DNA from: Streptomyces litmocidini
GTDB lineage: Bacteria; Actinomycetota; Actinomycetes; Streptomycetales; Streptomycetaceae
Assembly: GCF_014649755.1 (NCBI RefSeq)
Contig: NZ_BMTQ01000005.1
Coordinates: forward strand, 523,761-587,760
Length of the DNA stretch: 64,000 bases
Reading direction: 5' to 3'
Below the pieces are notes generated by a model that ran no database searches, had not been told where the DNA came from, and worked only from the letters and a program-made list of their open reading frames with translations. Positions 18,805-27,533 of the stretch are shown here, in pieces (the stretch's first letter is position 1; every line of letters begins with the position of its first letter). Position numbers and translations under genes: made by a program.

Positions 18805-19812
18805 ATGGACGCGAACAGGACGGTGCGCTGGGGGATCCTGGCGACGGGCGGCATAGCGGAACGGTTCACCAGGGACGTGCTGACGCTCGACGGCGCGGAG
18901 GTCGTCGCGGTGGCGTCCCGCACGGAGGCGTCGGCGAAGGCCTTCGCCGACCGGTTCGGGATCCCGCGGGCGTACGGGGAATGGGCCGGGCTCTTCGCCG
19001 ACGACGACGTCGACGTGGTGTACGTGGCGACCCCGCACCACGCGCACCGGGCGGCGGCCGGACTCGCCCTGGAGGCGGGCAGGGCGGTGCTCTGCGAGAA
19101 GGCCCTCACGCTCAACGCCCGCGAGGCGGAGGAACTCGTCGCGCTCTCCCGGGACCGCGGCCTCTTCCTGATGGAGGCCATGTGGATGTACTGCAACCCG
19201 CTGGTCCGACGGATCGCCGAACTCGTGCGCGACGGCGCGATCGGCGAAGTCCGCACCGTCCAGGCCGACTTCGGGATCGCGGGGCCCTTCGACGCCGGCC
19301 ACCGGCTGCGGGACCCGGCGGTGGGCGGCGGGGCGCTGCTCGACCTGGGGGTGTATCCGGTGTCGTTCGCGCAGCTGCTGCTCGGCGAGCCGTCCACGGT
19401 CCACGCGCACGCGCGGATCTCGCCGGAGGGCGTCGACCTGAACACGGGCGTGCTGCTCGGCTGGGACTCGGGCGCCTCGGCCCTGCTGTCCTGCTCGCTG
19501 GAGGCGGACACCCCGCTGACGGCCTCGGTGACGGGCACCGAGGGCCGGATCGACGTCCCGCGCGGCTTCTTCTTCCCCGAGCGGTTCACGCTGCTGCGCA
19601 ACGGCGCGGAACCGGAGGAGTACGTGAACGAGGACGACCCGCACTCGCTGCGGCACGAGGCGGCGGAGGTGATGCGCTGTCTGCGCGCCGGCGAGACGGA
19701 GTCCCCGCTCGTCCCCCTGGAGGGCTCGCTCGCGGTGATGCGGACGCTCGACGCGGTACGGGACCGCGTCGGCGTCCGCTACCCCTCCGAACTCGCGGTC
19801 ACGCGGGCGTGA
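18805..19812 (+). CDS. Gfo/Idh/MocA family oxidoreductase
   Basis: 335 residues. The N-terminal Rossmann domain (WGILATGGIAERF) binds NAD(P). The EK dyad of the family appears in VLCEKALTLNAREA (~residue 98). The C-terminal α/β domain carries D-L-G-V-Y-P. It is likely a sugar or cyclitol dehydrogenase of unknown substrate. ATG 18805 is preferred over 18781 because GGGGTGGGG is correctly placed before it. The 3' end overlaps the phoD gene by 14 bp. Confidence 0.9.
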   Translation: MDANRTVRWGILATGGIAERFTRDVLTLDGAEVVAVASRTEASAKAFADRFGIPRAYGEWAGLFADDDVDVVYVATPHHAHRAAAGLALEAGRAVLCEKALTLNAREAEELVALSRDRGLFLMEAMWMYCNPLVRRIAELVRDGAIGEVRTVQADFGIAGPFDAGHRLRDPAVGGGALLDLGVYPVSFAQLLLGEPSTVHAHARISPEGVDLNTGVLLGWDSGASALLSCSLEADTPLTASVTGTEGRIDVPRGFFFPERFTLLRNGAEPEEYVNEDDPHSLRHEAAEVMRCLRAGETESPLVPLEGSLAVMRTLDAVRDRVGVRYPSELAVTRA

Positions 19813-21430
19813 GCCCCGGGGCGCCCGCCTCCGTGACGTAGGAGGCGGCGGTGGTGACGGGGGCGCCCGGCCGGGTCACGTACGGCACCGTGCGGAAGTC
19901 GGCCCGGGCGCTCTCCTCGCCGAGCTCCACGGTCACGTAGCCGCGGCGCCCGTTGAAGAACCTCAGGTGCGGATTGGCCTGCATGAGCCTGTCGTAGTTC
20001 GAGGGCCGGTCGGCGCCGTCCTTGCCGCTGGCGACGGACGTGGCGACGATCTCGGTGCCGACCGTCCGGGAGGCCGGGTCGCGGAAGTCGGCCTTGATGT
20101 CCAGGCCGTAGCCGACGTGGACGTCCCCGGTGAGCACCATCAGGTTCTCGACGCCGGCGGCCTCGGCCCCCGCGAGGACCCGCCGCCGGGAGGCCGGGTA
20201 GCCGTCCCAGGAGTCCATCGACAGCTTGAAGTCGGCGGTGGGGCGGTCGCGGCGCTCGGAGAACACCACCTGCTGCGGCAGCACGTTCCAGCGGGCTTCG
20301 GAGGCGCGCCAGCCGTCGAGCAGCCAGCGTTCCTGGGCGGCGCCGGTCAGGGTGCGCGCCGGGTCCTCCGACTCGGGGCCCGGGACCCGCCAGCCGTCCC
20401 CGTACGCCTGGTCGGAGCGGTACTGGCGGGTGTCGAGGATGTCGAACTGGGCGAGCCGCCCGAAGCGCAGCCGCCGGTACAGCCTCATGTCGGGTCCCTC
20501 GGGCAGCTGGGGGCGGCGCAGCGGCTGGTGCTCCCAGTAGGCGCGGTAGGCGGCGGCGCGGCGGAGCAGGAACTCCTCCGGCGGCACGTCGTTCTCGGGG
20601 GTGTCGCCCGCGTAGTTGTTCTCGGTCTCGTGGTCGTCCCAGGTGACGACGAAGGGGTGGGCGGCGTGCGCGGCGCGCAGGTCGGGGTCGGACTTGTAGA
20701 GCGCGTAGCGGAGCCGGTAGTCCTCCAGGGTGAGCGTCTCGCGGTCGAAGACGGCCGGAAGGGTGCGGTCGGTGTAGGCGCGGGCGCCGCCGGTGGCGCC
20801 GACGGCGTACTCGTACAGGTAGTCGCCGAGGTGGAAGACGACGTCGACGTCCTCCCGGGCGAGGTGGCCGTAGGCCGTGAAGTACCCGTCGTGGTAGGCC
20901 TGGCACGAGACGGCGGCGAGCCTGAGGGCGGTGTTCCGGGCGCCGGGGGCCGGGGCGGTGCGGGTCCGCCCGACCGGGCTGATCCACTCGCCGACGCGGA
21001 AGCGGTAGAAGAACACGCGGTCGGGGTCGAGGTGCTCGACCTCGATGTGGACGCCGTGCCGGAACTCGGGGTGCGCGACGGCCAGGCCCCGCCGGACGAT
21101 CCGGGCGAACCGCTCGTCGCGGGCGAGTTCCCAGTGCACGGAGACCCGGCCGGCGGGCAGCCCGCCGTCCGGCTCGAAGGGGCGGGGCGCGAGGCGGGTC
21201 CACAGGAGCACGGAGTCGGGCAGGGGGTCGCCCGAGGCCACGCCCAGGGTGAACGGGTCCTCCGTGACACGCCGGGCGTCCAGCTCGGCGGCGGCCGCGG
21301 CGCCGGCCGCGGGCAGCTGGGTGGCGAAGGCGAGCGCGGCGGCCGCGCCGGTGACGGTGAGGAACCGGCGGCGTCCGAAGTGACGTGCGGCGACACGGAG
21401 TTCCTCGGAGTGGTCCTGTACGTGGTCCAT
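19799..21430 (-). CDS. phoD: PhoD-type alkaline phosphatase, Tat-exported
   Basis: 543 residues. A twin-arginine signal [10 protein letters not shown] is followed by a hydrophobic core, so it should be secreted folded. The N-terminal PhoD domain (~residues 57-150) and the metallophosphatase core are recognised by [33 protein letters not shown] and the C-terminal ERRDRP region. It is a Ca2+/Fe3+-dependent phosphodiesterase/monoesterase that scavenges phosphate. No clear PHO box was found upstream by eye. Confidence 0.92.
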   Translation of the reverse strand: MDHVQDHSEELRVAARHFGRRRFLTVTGAAAALAFATQLPAAGAAAAAELDARRVTEDPFTLGVASGDPLPDSVLLWTRLAPRPFEPDGGLPAGRVSVHWELARDERFARIVRRGLAVAHPEFRHGVHIEVEHLDPDRVFFYRFRVGEWISPVGRTRTAPAPGARNTALRLAAVSCQAYHDGYFTAYGHLAREDVDVVFHLGDYLYEYAVGATGGARAYTDRTLPAVFDRETLTLEDYRLRYALYKSDPDLRAAHAAHPFVVTWDDHETENNYAGDTPENDVPPEEFLLRRAAAYRAYWEHQPLRRPQLPEGPDMRLYRRLRFGRLAQFDILDTRQYRSDQAYGDGWRVPGPESEDPARTLTGAAQERWLLDGWRASEARWNVLPQQVVFSERRDRPTADFKLSMDSWDGYPASRRRVLAGAEAAGVENLMVLTGDVHVGYGLDIKADFRDPASRTVGTEIVATSVASGKDGADRPSNYDRLMQANPHLRFFNGRRGYVTVELGEESARADFRTVPYVTRPGAPVTTAASYVTEAGAPGLTPA

Positions 21431-21566
21431 GTTTCCCCTCCCCAGACGGATGCTGTCCTTCCGTCATTCGAGGGGGGTCGGACGACCTCCCCTTGTCGAG
21501 TACAGAACATCCACGTGTCGGACGGATGAGTTCATGGGGCACGCGTCTCGCGTACGCTGCGCGCCC

Positions 21567-22310
21567 ATGAGCATCGCAGTGGTGACGGGAGCCGGCTCGG
21601 GCATCGGACGGAGCGTGGCGCTGGCCCTCGCGGCGGCCGGCTGGTCGGTGGCCCTCGCGGGCCGCAGGGCCGGGGCCCTGAAGGAGACGGCGGCGGCCCT
21701 CCCGGCGGGCGACTTCCTGTCCGTCCCGACGGACGTGACCGCCGAGGAGGAGGTGACGGCCCTCTTCGCGTCCGTACGGGACCACTGGGGCCGGGTCGAC
21801 CTGCTCTTCAACAACGCCGGTACGTTCGCGGGCGGCGGCGTCCCCGTCGAGGACCTGGACCCGGCGACCTGGCGCGCGGTCGTCGACGTGAACCTGACGG
21901 GCGCCTTCCTCTGCGCCCAGGCCGCCTTCCGGACCATGAAGGAGCAGGACCCGCAGGGCGGCCGGATCATCAACAACGGCTCGATCTCCGCGCACGTGCC
22001 GCGCCCGCACTCGATCGCGTACACGGCGACGAAGCACGCGATGACGGGCCTGACGAAGTCGCTGTCCCTCGACGGACGGCCGTACCGGATCGCCTGCGGT
22101 CAGCTCGACATCGGCAACGCGGCGACGGAGATGACGGCCCGCATGCAGACCGGCATCCTCCAGGCCGACGGCGAGCTGGCGGCGGAGCCGGTGATGGACG
22201 CGGCGGACGTGGCGGCGACGGTGGTGCACATGGCGGGGCTGCCGCTGGAGGCGAACGTGCAGTTCGCGACGGTGATGGCGACGACGATGCCCTACATCGG
22301 GCGGGGCTGA
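21567..22310 (+). CDS. SDR family oxidoreductase
   Basis: 247 residues. A classical short-chain dehydrogenase: TGAGSGIG (~residue 7) for NAD(P) binding, NNAG (~residue 87), the catalytic Ser and YxxxK (Y-T-A-T-K), and ATG at 21567 beginning directly at the Rossmann strand. The substrate is unknown. It is divergent from phoD. Confidence 0.9.
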   Translation: MSIAVVTGAGSGIGRSVALALAAAGWSVALAGRRAGALKETAAALPAGDFLSVPTDVTAEEEVTALFASVRDHWGRVDLLFNNAGTFAGGGVPVEDLDPATWRAVVDVNLTGAFLCAQAAFRTMKEQDPQGGRIINNGSISAHVPRPHSIAYTATKHAMTGLTKSLSLDGRPYRIACGQLDIGNAATEMTARMQTGILQADGELAAEPVMDAADVAATVVHMAGLPLEANVQFATVMATTMPYIGRG

Positions 22311-22453
22311 GGGCCCGCGCCGGGCGCCGGCCGGAGCCGAGACGCCGTGCCGGGCGCCGGCCCGGGGTGAGCCTCGTACCGCACGCCGGCCCGGGGTGAG
22401 CCTCCGTGCCTCCCGTCGGCCGGGGACGGGGCCCGCCCCCGGCCGACGGGGCG

Positions 22454-22777
22454 TCAGGCCTGGCCGGTCTCGAACCGGGAGACCTTTCCGCCGTCGACGG
22501 TGAACGCCCACGTGGTGCGCATCTCGCCCCAGGTGTCGTTCCGGTAGCGGGCGACGAGCGCCCGCCCGCCGTCCGCCTCGCTCTCGACGTCCATGTGCCC
22601 GCGCGAGCCGAACACCTCGCGGTCGAGCCAGTCCTTCACGTCGCGGTCGGAGCCGTCGTCGGACATGGTCGCCCCGGGCGTCAGAACCTCGAAGAGGGCG
22701 GACTCGTCGTTGGCGTTGAGGGCCGTGACGAAGGCACGCACGGCAGGGTCGCTGAGCTGGTTCACGGGAATGGTCAT
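22454..22777 (-). CDS. NTF2-like/SnoaL-fold protein
   Basis: 107 residues. The helix plus the strand run VRAFVTALNANDESALFEVLTPGATMSDDG is the usual start of an NTF2-like cone. The C terminus (W-A-F-T-V-D-G-G-K-V-S-R-F-E-T-G-Q-A) is its last two strands. It may bind or isomerise a small molecule; the function is unassigned. Confidence 0.78.
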   Translation of the reverse strand: MTIPVNQLSDPAVRAFVTALNANDESALFEVLTPGATMSDDGSDRDVKDWLDREVFGSRGHMDVESEADGGRALVARYRNDTWGEMRTTWAFTVDGGKVSRFETGQA

Positions 22778-22856
22778 GCCCCACCCGTACACCCGCCGGG
22801 CGCCCGTTCCCGGGCGCCCCGGCCGTGGAGTCCCCCCGACAGCGGCCTCCGAACCG

Positions 22857-23888
22857 TCAGGACCAGTCGCAGGCCTTGCCGTCGCCGTCCCGGTCGAGGC
22901 CGGAGCGGTAGCCGGGCTGACCCCGGTGGATGGGGGCCTTGCCGGCGGCGCGGACGGCGTCGCAGTTCTTGTAGTAGACGAGGCCGCCGCCGTCGGATCC
23001 GCCGGAACCCGAGCCGGAGCCTCCCGAGCCGCTGCCGCTGCCGCCGTGACGGTCCGGGTCGGGGTCCGGGTGCAGCCGGGCGTGGTCCCCGCTCGGGCAG
23101 GAGAGGCCGGGACGGGCGAGGGAGAGCCGGACGGACAGGTACCGCGGGTCCTCGATGTCCTCGCCCGCCTCCGGGTCCTGGAAGCAGATCCGCCAGTCGT
23201 CGTGACCGGCCGCCAGGTCGACGTCCGTATAGACGCCGTCGCCCCGGATCCCGGTCAGACCCGCCTTCCGGAGGACCGCGGAGCCGGACGCGAAGGTCTT
23301 GCCGACGACGTTCGGCACCTTGGGGAAGACGACGGCCTCGCCGTCCCGCGCCGGGCAGGGACTGGCCTTCCCGACGACGGCGAACTCGATCCGGCCCCGC
23401 CGCCCCTCCTGGGTCGTGGTGGTCTCCCCGGCGCCCGGCTCCTGGAAGCAGACCTTCCAGTTGCTGTCGACGAACTGCGACCTGTCGTCCTCGGTGGCGT
23501 CGTGCGAGCGCGTCCGGAACCCCGCCTCGTACGCCGCCTTCGACGCCGTCTCCAGGTTCTGGCCGGTGTAGTCGGCGACCACCCGCCGCACGACCGGCGG
23601 CGGGGTGGGCGTGGGCGGGGTGTACGGGGTGAAGGACGGGAAGGCGGCGGCCCGCGGCCGGGCGTCGGCCGCCGCGGGCCGGTCCGCCGGCGGGTCGCTG
23701 GTGCCGACCGCCACGAACCAGACGGCGGACAGGACGGTCGCGAGGACCTTCCGGCCGGGCGACCAACGGGTCCGCCAGGCCAGCACCATGCCGGCCGGCG
23801 GCACGAGGAACAGGCAGAAGACGACGAAGCCGGGCCGCCGCCACCACCGCTCTTCCCGAACCGGGCCCTTGTCCAGCGACACGCCCAC
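22857..23888 (-). CDS. Membrane-anchored PASTA-like and excalibur domain protein
   Basis: 343 residues. Two N-terminal hydrophobic segments (~residues 18-65) are followed by a proline-rich linker (TPPTPTPPP), then two PASTA-like repeats (VVADYTGQNLETA..., PNVVGKTFASGSAVLRKAG) and a Gly/Ser linker. The C terminus is an excalibur domain (YYKNCDAVRAAGKAPI, then DRDGDGKACDWS), which binds Ca2+ through the DxDGDGxxC loop. It probably sits at the cell surface. Confidence 0.86.
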   Translation of the reverse strand: MGVSLDKGPVREERWWRRPGFVVFCLFLVPPAGMVLAWRTRWSPGRKVLATVLSAVWFVAVGTSDPPADRPAAADARPRAAAFPSFTPYTPPTPTPPPVVRRVVADYTGQNLETASKAAYEAGFRTRSHDATEDDRSQFVDSNWKVCFQEPGAGETTTTQEGRRGRIEFAVVGKASPCPARDGEAVVFPKVPNVVGKTFASGSAVLRKAGLTGIRGDGVYTDVDLAAGHDDWRICFQDPEAGEDIEDPRYLSVRLSLARPGLSCPSGDHARLHPDPDPDRHGGSGSGSGGSGSGSGGSDGGGLVYYKNCDAVRAAGKAPIHRGQPGYRSGLDRDGDGKACDWS

Positions 23889-23972
23889 GCGCCCCTGCCC
23901 CTCCCTGATGACGTCTCAGCGCCCACAGGGTATGACCTGCGGATTCGCCGCCCGCACCCGGGGTCGGACGGT

Positions 23973-24434
23973 TCAGTCCAGGCAGAACTCGTTGCCCTCG
24001 GGGTCGGTCATCACGATGTGGCCGCCGCTCATCGGCGGGGCGGGCTCGAAGCGGCGCACCCGTTTCGCCCCGAGGCCGACGAGCCGGTCGCACTCGGCCT
24101 CCAGGGCCGCCATGCGCTCCTCCCCCACGAGCCCGGGGGCGGCGCGGACGTCGAGGTGCACCCGGTTCTTGGCGGCCTTGTCCTCCGGCACCCGCTGGAA
24201 GAAGACGCGCGGGCCCCGCCCGTCCGGGTCCTCGATGGCGGACCTGGCGTCGCGCTCCGCCTCCGGTACGCCGATCCTCGCGAGGAAGTCGTCCCAGGCC
24301 GCCAACGGGTCGGTGCCCTCGGGCAGTTCGACCCCGGGCGGCCCGGGATGGACGTACCCCAGCGCGTCACGCCAGAAGGAGGACAGCGCACGGGGATCGT
24401 GGGCGTCGAAGGTGACCTGGAAACGGTTGCTCAT
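23973..24434 (-). CDS. VOC family (glyoxalase-like) protein
   Basis: 153 residues. It has the two-βαβββ layout with NRFQVTFDAHDPRALSSFWRDALGY at the start and the terminal DPEGNEFCLD motif, common in the actinobacterial VOC family. It may act in fosfomycin/bleomycin-like resistance or small-molecule metabolism; no substrate can be assigned. Confidence 0.85.
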   Translation of the reverse strand: MSNRFQVTFDAHDPRALSSFWRDALGYVHPGPPGVELPEGTDPLAAWDDFLARIGVPEAERDARSAIEDPDGRGPRVFFQRVPEDKAAKNRVHLDVRAAPGLVGEERMAALEAECDRLVGLGAKRVRRFEPAPPMSGGHIVMTDPEGNEFCLD

Positions 24435-24573
24435 GGGGACTCGCTCCCTTCGTAGCGGTTCGCGAGCCGACCGTATCGGAGCCCTCTGACAATCGTCCGG
24501 CGGACACCGGGCGCCTCAGCACGCCGTCCGAATCGCGCCGGCGGTACGGGGCGCCCCTCGGCACCCTGGCCTC

Positions 24574-24723
24574 ATGAGCACCCACACCGCCACCGCCCGC
24601 GCCGTCCCCGCCGACGGCTTCGACCGGGCCCTCGCCGAGGCCTTCGCCGACCCGGCGGTGGTCCTGGTACACGTCCGGGCGGTCGAGTACGGCTGCTTCG
24701 ACTTCGAGGTCCGGCGCCCCTGA
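24574..24723 (+). CDS. Possible 49-residue small protein
   Basis: ATG 24574 opens a 50-codon frame ending at TGA 24721, with acceptable actinobacterial codon use. It carries no recognisable domain and no strong ribosome binding site. The flanking ~350 bp (24435-24785) otherwise hold no gene that I can support. Confidence 0.3.
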   Translation: MSTHTATARAVPADGFDRALAEAFADPAVVLVHVRAVEYGCFDFEVRRP

Positions 24724-24785
24724 CACCGCGTTCCCGCGATGCCGACGGACGGGTTCAGGCGGGGCTTCACCGTGCGCCGGACGTG

Positions 24786-25559
24786 CTAAATCCGCGAGTT
24801 GCGCAGCGACTGCCACGCGGCGCCGGCCAGCGCCCGCGTCGACCGGGGGACCGAAAGCCGCTCGTGCTCGCGGTACAGCTCCCAGTTGTACCGGACGAGA
24901 GACAGCTTGTTCGAGGACAGCGAACCCGCCTGGTGGGCCCTGTACACCGCGAGCGGCTCGGCCAGGCCCCGGGCGTCGGCGCCGTCCCGCATGATCGACA
25001 GCCAGAGTGCGTAGTCCTGGCGCTTGCGCATCTCCGGCATCAGCCTCGTGCCCAGGACGTTGCGGTCGTACATGGCGGTGAGCGCACCGATGTGGTCCCG
25101 GACCAGCATCGCCCGGTAGTCCACGTGCTCCCGCGCACGGACCACCCGGCCGTTCGGAACGAAGTCGGTGCTCTCGCCCTCGTGGTCGGCGTCCATCTTG
25201 AAGTACGAGGTGAACGTCAGAGGCGCGGTGCCCTCCGCGGCGAAGGCGAGCTGCTTCTCGGTCTTCTCCGGGAGCCACATGTCGTCGCTGTCGAGGAAGG
25301 CGACGTAGTCCCCCCGGGCCCGCTCGATGGCGAGGTTCCGTGCCCGGCCGGCACCGCCCTGTTCCGGGGCCGACTCAGGCTTGACGCGCTCGTCCTGCCG
25401 GGCGAACTCCATGAGCAGGTCCATGGAGTCGTCGGAGGACTTGTCGTCGGTGACCAGCAGCTCCAGATCGCCATGGGTCTGCGTGAGGACCGAGCGAACC
25501 GCCGCACCGAGCGTCGCTGCCGAGTTGTACACGGGCATCACGACGGACACCAGGGGCAC
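24786..25559 (-). CDS. Glycosyltransferase family 2 protein
   Basis: 257 residues. The N-terminal GT-A fold carries VSVVMPVYNSAATLG, then DDKSSDDS and LDSDDMW (the DxD motif, ~residue 88-94). The acceptor-side sequence D-Y-A-L-W is the usual catalytic loop. GTG at 25559 is the chosen start because AAGGAG lies 7 bp upstream. It is the last intact chromosomal gene before the prophage; upstream in its own direction is the rnpB terminator. Confidence 0.9.
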   Translation of the reverse strand: MPLVSVVMPVYNSAATLGAAVRSVLTQTHGDLELLVTDDKSSDDSMDLLMEFARQDERVKPESAPEQGGAGRARNLAIERARGDYVAFLDSDDMWLPEKTEKQLAFAAEGTAPLTFTSYFKMDADHEGESTDFVPNGRVVRAREHVDYRAMLVRDHIGALTAMYDRNVLGTRLMPEMRKRQDYALWLSIMRDGADARGLAEPLAVYRAHQAGSLSSNKLSLVRYNWELYREHERLSVPRSTRALAGAAWQSLRNSRI

Positions 25560-25617
25560 AGCACTTCTCCTTGTCAGGCCGAAGAGGACGGTCCATTCAA
25601 GCACTGGAACCGCAGGA

Positions 25618-25652
25618 GGGCCTCCGACCGGGCGGAACCCGGTCGAAGGCCC
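25618..25652 (-). terminator. rnpB intrinsic terminator
   Basis: Two 15-nt arms (one C·A mismatch) around a 5-nt loop sit directly downstream of the rnpB 3' end on the minus strand. There is no clear U tract. It is the original host terminator, now separated from the body of rnpB. Confidence 0.7.
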
Positions 25653-25660
25653 TCCCCACG

Positions 25661-25704
25661 CGGGCCGACAGACGAGTCGGGCTGTACGCCGGGTTCTGTG
25701 CCCC
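25661..25704 (-). ncRNA. rnpB: 3' remnant of RNase P RNA (rnpB), truncated by element integration
   Basis: On the minus strand the sequence reads GGGCACAGAACCCGGCGTAC followed by AGCCCGACTCGTCT, the conserved 3' end of actinobacterial type A RNase P RNA. The upstream ~350 nt that every RNase P RNA needs are absent; phage-type genes follow instead. This is therefore only the tail left at one element border, and the intact gene should be at the other border, beyond 64 kb, with its 3' end restored by the element's copy. Confidence 0.85.
25671..25704. other. Left attachment site core (attL, inferred) in rnpB
   Basis: The identity with rnpB stops abruptly at about 25704. This 34-bp tract is the only host-like sequence at the border and is the inferred crossover region. 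The opposite border is outside the window, so the exact core cannot be fixed. Confidence 0.65.
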
Positions 25705-25727
25705 AATCTTTTCTGACCTGAGGAGTG

Positions 25728-25756
25728 AAACGCAAGGGCGGTCGACCCTTGCGTTT
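25728..25756 (+). terminator. Strong intrinsic terminator at the element's left end
   Basis: An 11-bp perfect stem (AAACGCAAGGG/CCCTTGCGTTT) with a 7-nt loop is followed by TTTT on the plus strand. In the excised circle it would stop plus-strand transcription coming through the att site. Confidence 0.75.
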
Positions 25757-25761
25757 TCCCT

Positions 25762-25820
25762 GTTCCGACCCGTTCCGATCTGTTCCGATGGGGAGCGACG
25801 AGGGGTAAACGGGTTCCGAT
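25762..25820. repeat. Phased GTTCCGA repeats next to attL (possible integrase/Xis arm sites)
   Basis: GTTCCGA occurs at 25762, 25772 and 25782 (10 bp apart) and again at 25813. One copy per helical turn beside an attachment core is the usual form of arm-type or excisionase binding sites. The rest of 25757-25939 shows no gene. Confidence 0.5.
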
Positions 25821-25939
25821 CTGCCCCTCCCCTGACGCTCCCCACTCCCCACATTCTCCCCAGCCACTCCCCCGCCAGGTCGGCCATCCAGAGTGTCTAC
25901 AGGCAGGTCAGAGCGTTGCGTCGAAGGCGACTGCCTTGT

Positions 25940-26176
25940 CTACGAACCCGCGCCCCCCAGCTCGCCGGGTTCGTAGGTTCGCCCCCTGCGTTCAGCGAAG
26001 CGCCGGCGCTCCTCTTCCATGTCGAGCACGCAGGCCCCGCACGATGAGAGCTCGTACCGCTCCCCTCTCGGGGTGATGATCTCGTCGAGACGCGTCACGA
26101 ACAGATCCGCCTGGCCACACCGGAAGCAGGCTCCGGTCGTCCAGTCGTAGAGGGCGAGGATCGCGTCTGGAGTCAT
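25940..26176 (-). CDS. Small zinc-ribbon-like protein, SOS-box linked
   Basis: 78 residues. Two Cys pairs (C-F-R-C-G near residue 18 and S-S-C-G-A-C near residue 46) are spaced like a zinc ribbon. The ATG at 26176 follows GGAGACCGCC. A longer version starting at 26296 is open but has no ribosome binding site. The nearest upstream control element is the LexA-type box at 26307, so damage-induced expression is plausible. No function is known. Confidence 0.7.
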   Translation of the reverse strand: MTPDAILALYDWTTGACFRCGQADLFVTRLDEIITPRGERYELSSCGACVLDMEEERRRFAERRGRTYEPGELGGAGS

Positions 26177-26306
26177 GGCGGTCTCCGTTGCTGTGGCCGT
26201 GTGGCGGCTCGGAGCCGCACCAGTACATAGAGGGCGCAGCTGTTCAGCCTGCCCTTCCTTATGACCAACGGAGATGCCTGTCACCTGGTGGTTCATCCTT
26301 TCGAGT

Positions 26307-26318
26307 GAACACGTGTTC
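26307..26318. promoter_or_regulatory. LexA/SOS box
   Basis: GAACACGTGTTC is a perfect palindrome matching the actinobacterial/Gram-positive SOS consensus GAAC-N4-GTTC. It lies ~130 bp upstream of the minus-strand zinc-ribbon gene. Confidence 0.65.
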
Positions 26319-26421
26319 TATTCCGAAAGGTACCTCTAGCCCTGCGGCATATGCCAGGGCGCCGCAGGGCTAGGGACGAACAAGCCACTTCCGGTCGTAC
26401 CCTTCCGGCCAGAGTTGAACC

Positions 26422-26464
26422 ATGATCACAGAAAGCGGCAGAGTAGCTGCTGACAAATGATCAT
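26422..26464. promoter_or_regulatory. Candidate repressor operators (ATGATCA repeats)
   Basis: ATGATCA at 26422-26428 and the full palindrome ATGATCAT at 26457-26464 lie 35 bp apart, immediately before the XRE gene. They are likely autoregulatory operators. The stretch 26177-26484 contains these sites and the SOS box but no other gene. Confidence 0.45.
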
Positions 26465-26484
26465 GACCGTTCGAGCTTGGACGC

Positions 26485-26715
26485 GTGCCCGCCGACCAGC
26501 CCGAATGGATCATCAGCGCCCAGCAGGCGCTCGGGCTGCGAGTCCGTGACGCCCGCCTCTACGCCGACCTCACCCAAGAGCAGCTGGCCGAGCGCGCCGG
26601 CATCGATCGCTCAACTCTTCAGCGCATAGAGCGCGGCCAGAACGACGCCAAATTCAGCCACCTCGCCCGCGTCGCCCGCGCCCTTAACCTGCCCACGCGA
26701 GACCTCCTCCCCTGA
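26485..26715 (+). CDS. XRE-family HTH regulator (candidate element repressor)
   Basis: 76 residues, almost entirely one Cro/C1-type HTH domain: LRVRDARLYADLTQEQLAER, then A-G-I-D-R-S-T-L-Q-R-I-E-R-G. It starts at GTG. Being the only repressor-sized regulator near the left end, it may maintain lysogeny or act as an accessory regulator. It has ATGATCA sites in its promoter. Confidence 0.85.
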   Translation: MPADQPEWIISAQQALGLRVRDARLYADLTQEQLAERAGIDRSTLQRIERGQNDAKFSHLARVARALNLPTRDLLP

Positions 26716-26851
26716 CCACAGCCCCGCCACCGGTCACGACACCCGAGCATGCCGAACGTTTCCGGACAGCAACAGTGGCCTAGTGCATCTATTTGGCTAC
26801 GCGCGCCCCGCAAGGCGGGCCACTGTCAGACCCGGGCCGTAGCCTTGGCGC

Positions 26852-27031
26852 ATGCCCGATTCGCACAGGGAGAGCCTCAGTCCCGAAGCTCTGAACGACG
26901 CCATCTGCGAGCTGCATGCCCGCGCCGGCGAGCAGCGGCGCCCGCTGACCGCGGACGAGCAGCGGATCTACCAGGTGCTCGTGGCCGCCTGGGGCGAGGC
27001 GATGCAGAGCCAGCAGGCCCTTGCGGCCTAG
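26852..27031 (+). CDS. Small helical protein
   Basis: 59 residues; ATG 26852 to TAG 27031. It is predicted all-helical (L-N-D-A-I-C-E-L-H-A-R-A-G-E-Q) and ends 9 bp before the next gene. Similar tiny proteins are frequent in Streptomyces integrated elements. No function is known. Confidence 0.6.
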   Translation: MPDSHRESLSPEALNDAICELHARAGEQRRPLTADEQRIYQVLVAAWGEAMQSQQALAA

Positions 27032-27040
27032 GATCCCGCT

Positions 27041-27307
27041 GTGCCAATCGAACTCTCCGACGAACTCATCCAGCTGCAGCAGGCCGCGGTCGACGCCCAG
27101 CGCGAGGCCACCGCAAGCCCCTACAGCGCCGAAGCATGGCGGCCCTGGCTCACCTCCGCAGAGGCCTGCCAGGAAGCCGTCACGACGCATGCAAAAGCTA
27201 CGGGCCAGCCGCGCTTTGAGGTGGAGGCCGAGCTGAAGCTCGCCGTACTCCATCCCGAGAAGTACGCGGAGAAGAAGCGCAAGGAAGCGGAGAAGGCGAA
27301 GAAGTAG
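27041..27307 (+). CDS. Hypothetical helical protein with charged C terminus
   Basis: 88 residues. GTG at 27041 with AGGA 8 bp upstream. Repeated helices (ELIQLQQAAVDAQREA, AEACQEAVTTHAKATG) end in a lysine/glutamate-rich tail. It is probably co-transcribed with the gene ending at 27031. The function is unknown. Confidence 0.7.
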   Translation: MPIELSDELIQLQQAAVDAQREATASPYSAEAWRPWLTSAEACQEAVTTHAKATGQPRFEVEAELKLAVLHPEKYAEKKRKEAEKAKK

Positions 27308-27344
27308 AGTCGCCCGCCCTGGCCCGTCGCGTCCGGGCAGCGCC

Positions 27345-27377
27345 CGGCCCCGCCTGCATCGCAGCAGCAGGCGGGGC
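27345..27377 (+). terminator. Intrinsic terminator after the 27041 gene
   Basis: A perfect 12-bp stem (GGCCCCGCCTGC / GCAGGCGGGGCC) with a 9-nt loop. Confidence 0.65.
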
Positions 27378-27490
27378 CGTGGCGGTTCCCCCGACGGGGG
27401 TGGCGGGGAGGCCGTGCCGACAGCATGCACCCGAAATCAGCCATCGGGGTAGAGGTGTGGCGAGAACTCTCCAGTAGGTACGACAAAGCA

Positions 27491-27518
27491 GCCCCCTCCC
27501 GCCGAAGCGGGAGGGGGC
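27491..27518 (-). terminator. Terminator of the Ro60 operon
   Basis: A perfect 12-bp stem (GCCCCCTCCCGC / GCGGGAGGGGGC) with a TTCG tetraloop on the minus strand lies just downstream of the Ro60 stop at 27534. It also faces the plus-strand genes on the left, so it is likely bidirectional. Confidence 0.7.
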
Positions 27519-27533
27519 GGAGTGCTGTTCAGG

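Noticed and set aside
25571..26047. 158-codon plus-strand open frame across the att site
   Set aside because: It covers the rnpB tail, terminators and arm-site repeats and lacks a ribosome binding site.
25661..26100. A complete rnpB gene
   Set aside because: Only the 3' ~45 nt match RNase P RNA; the following sequence shows phage genes and repeats.
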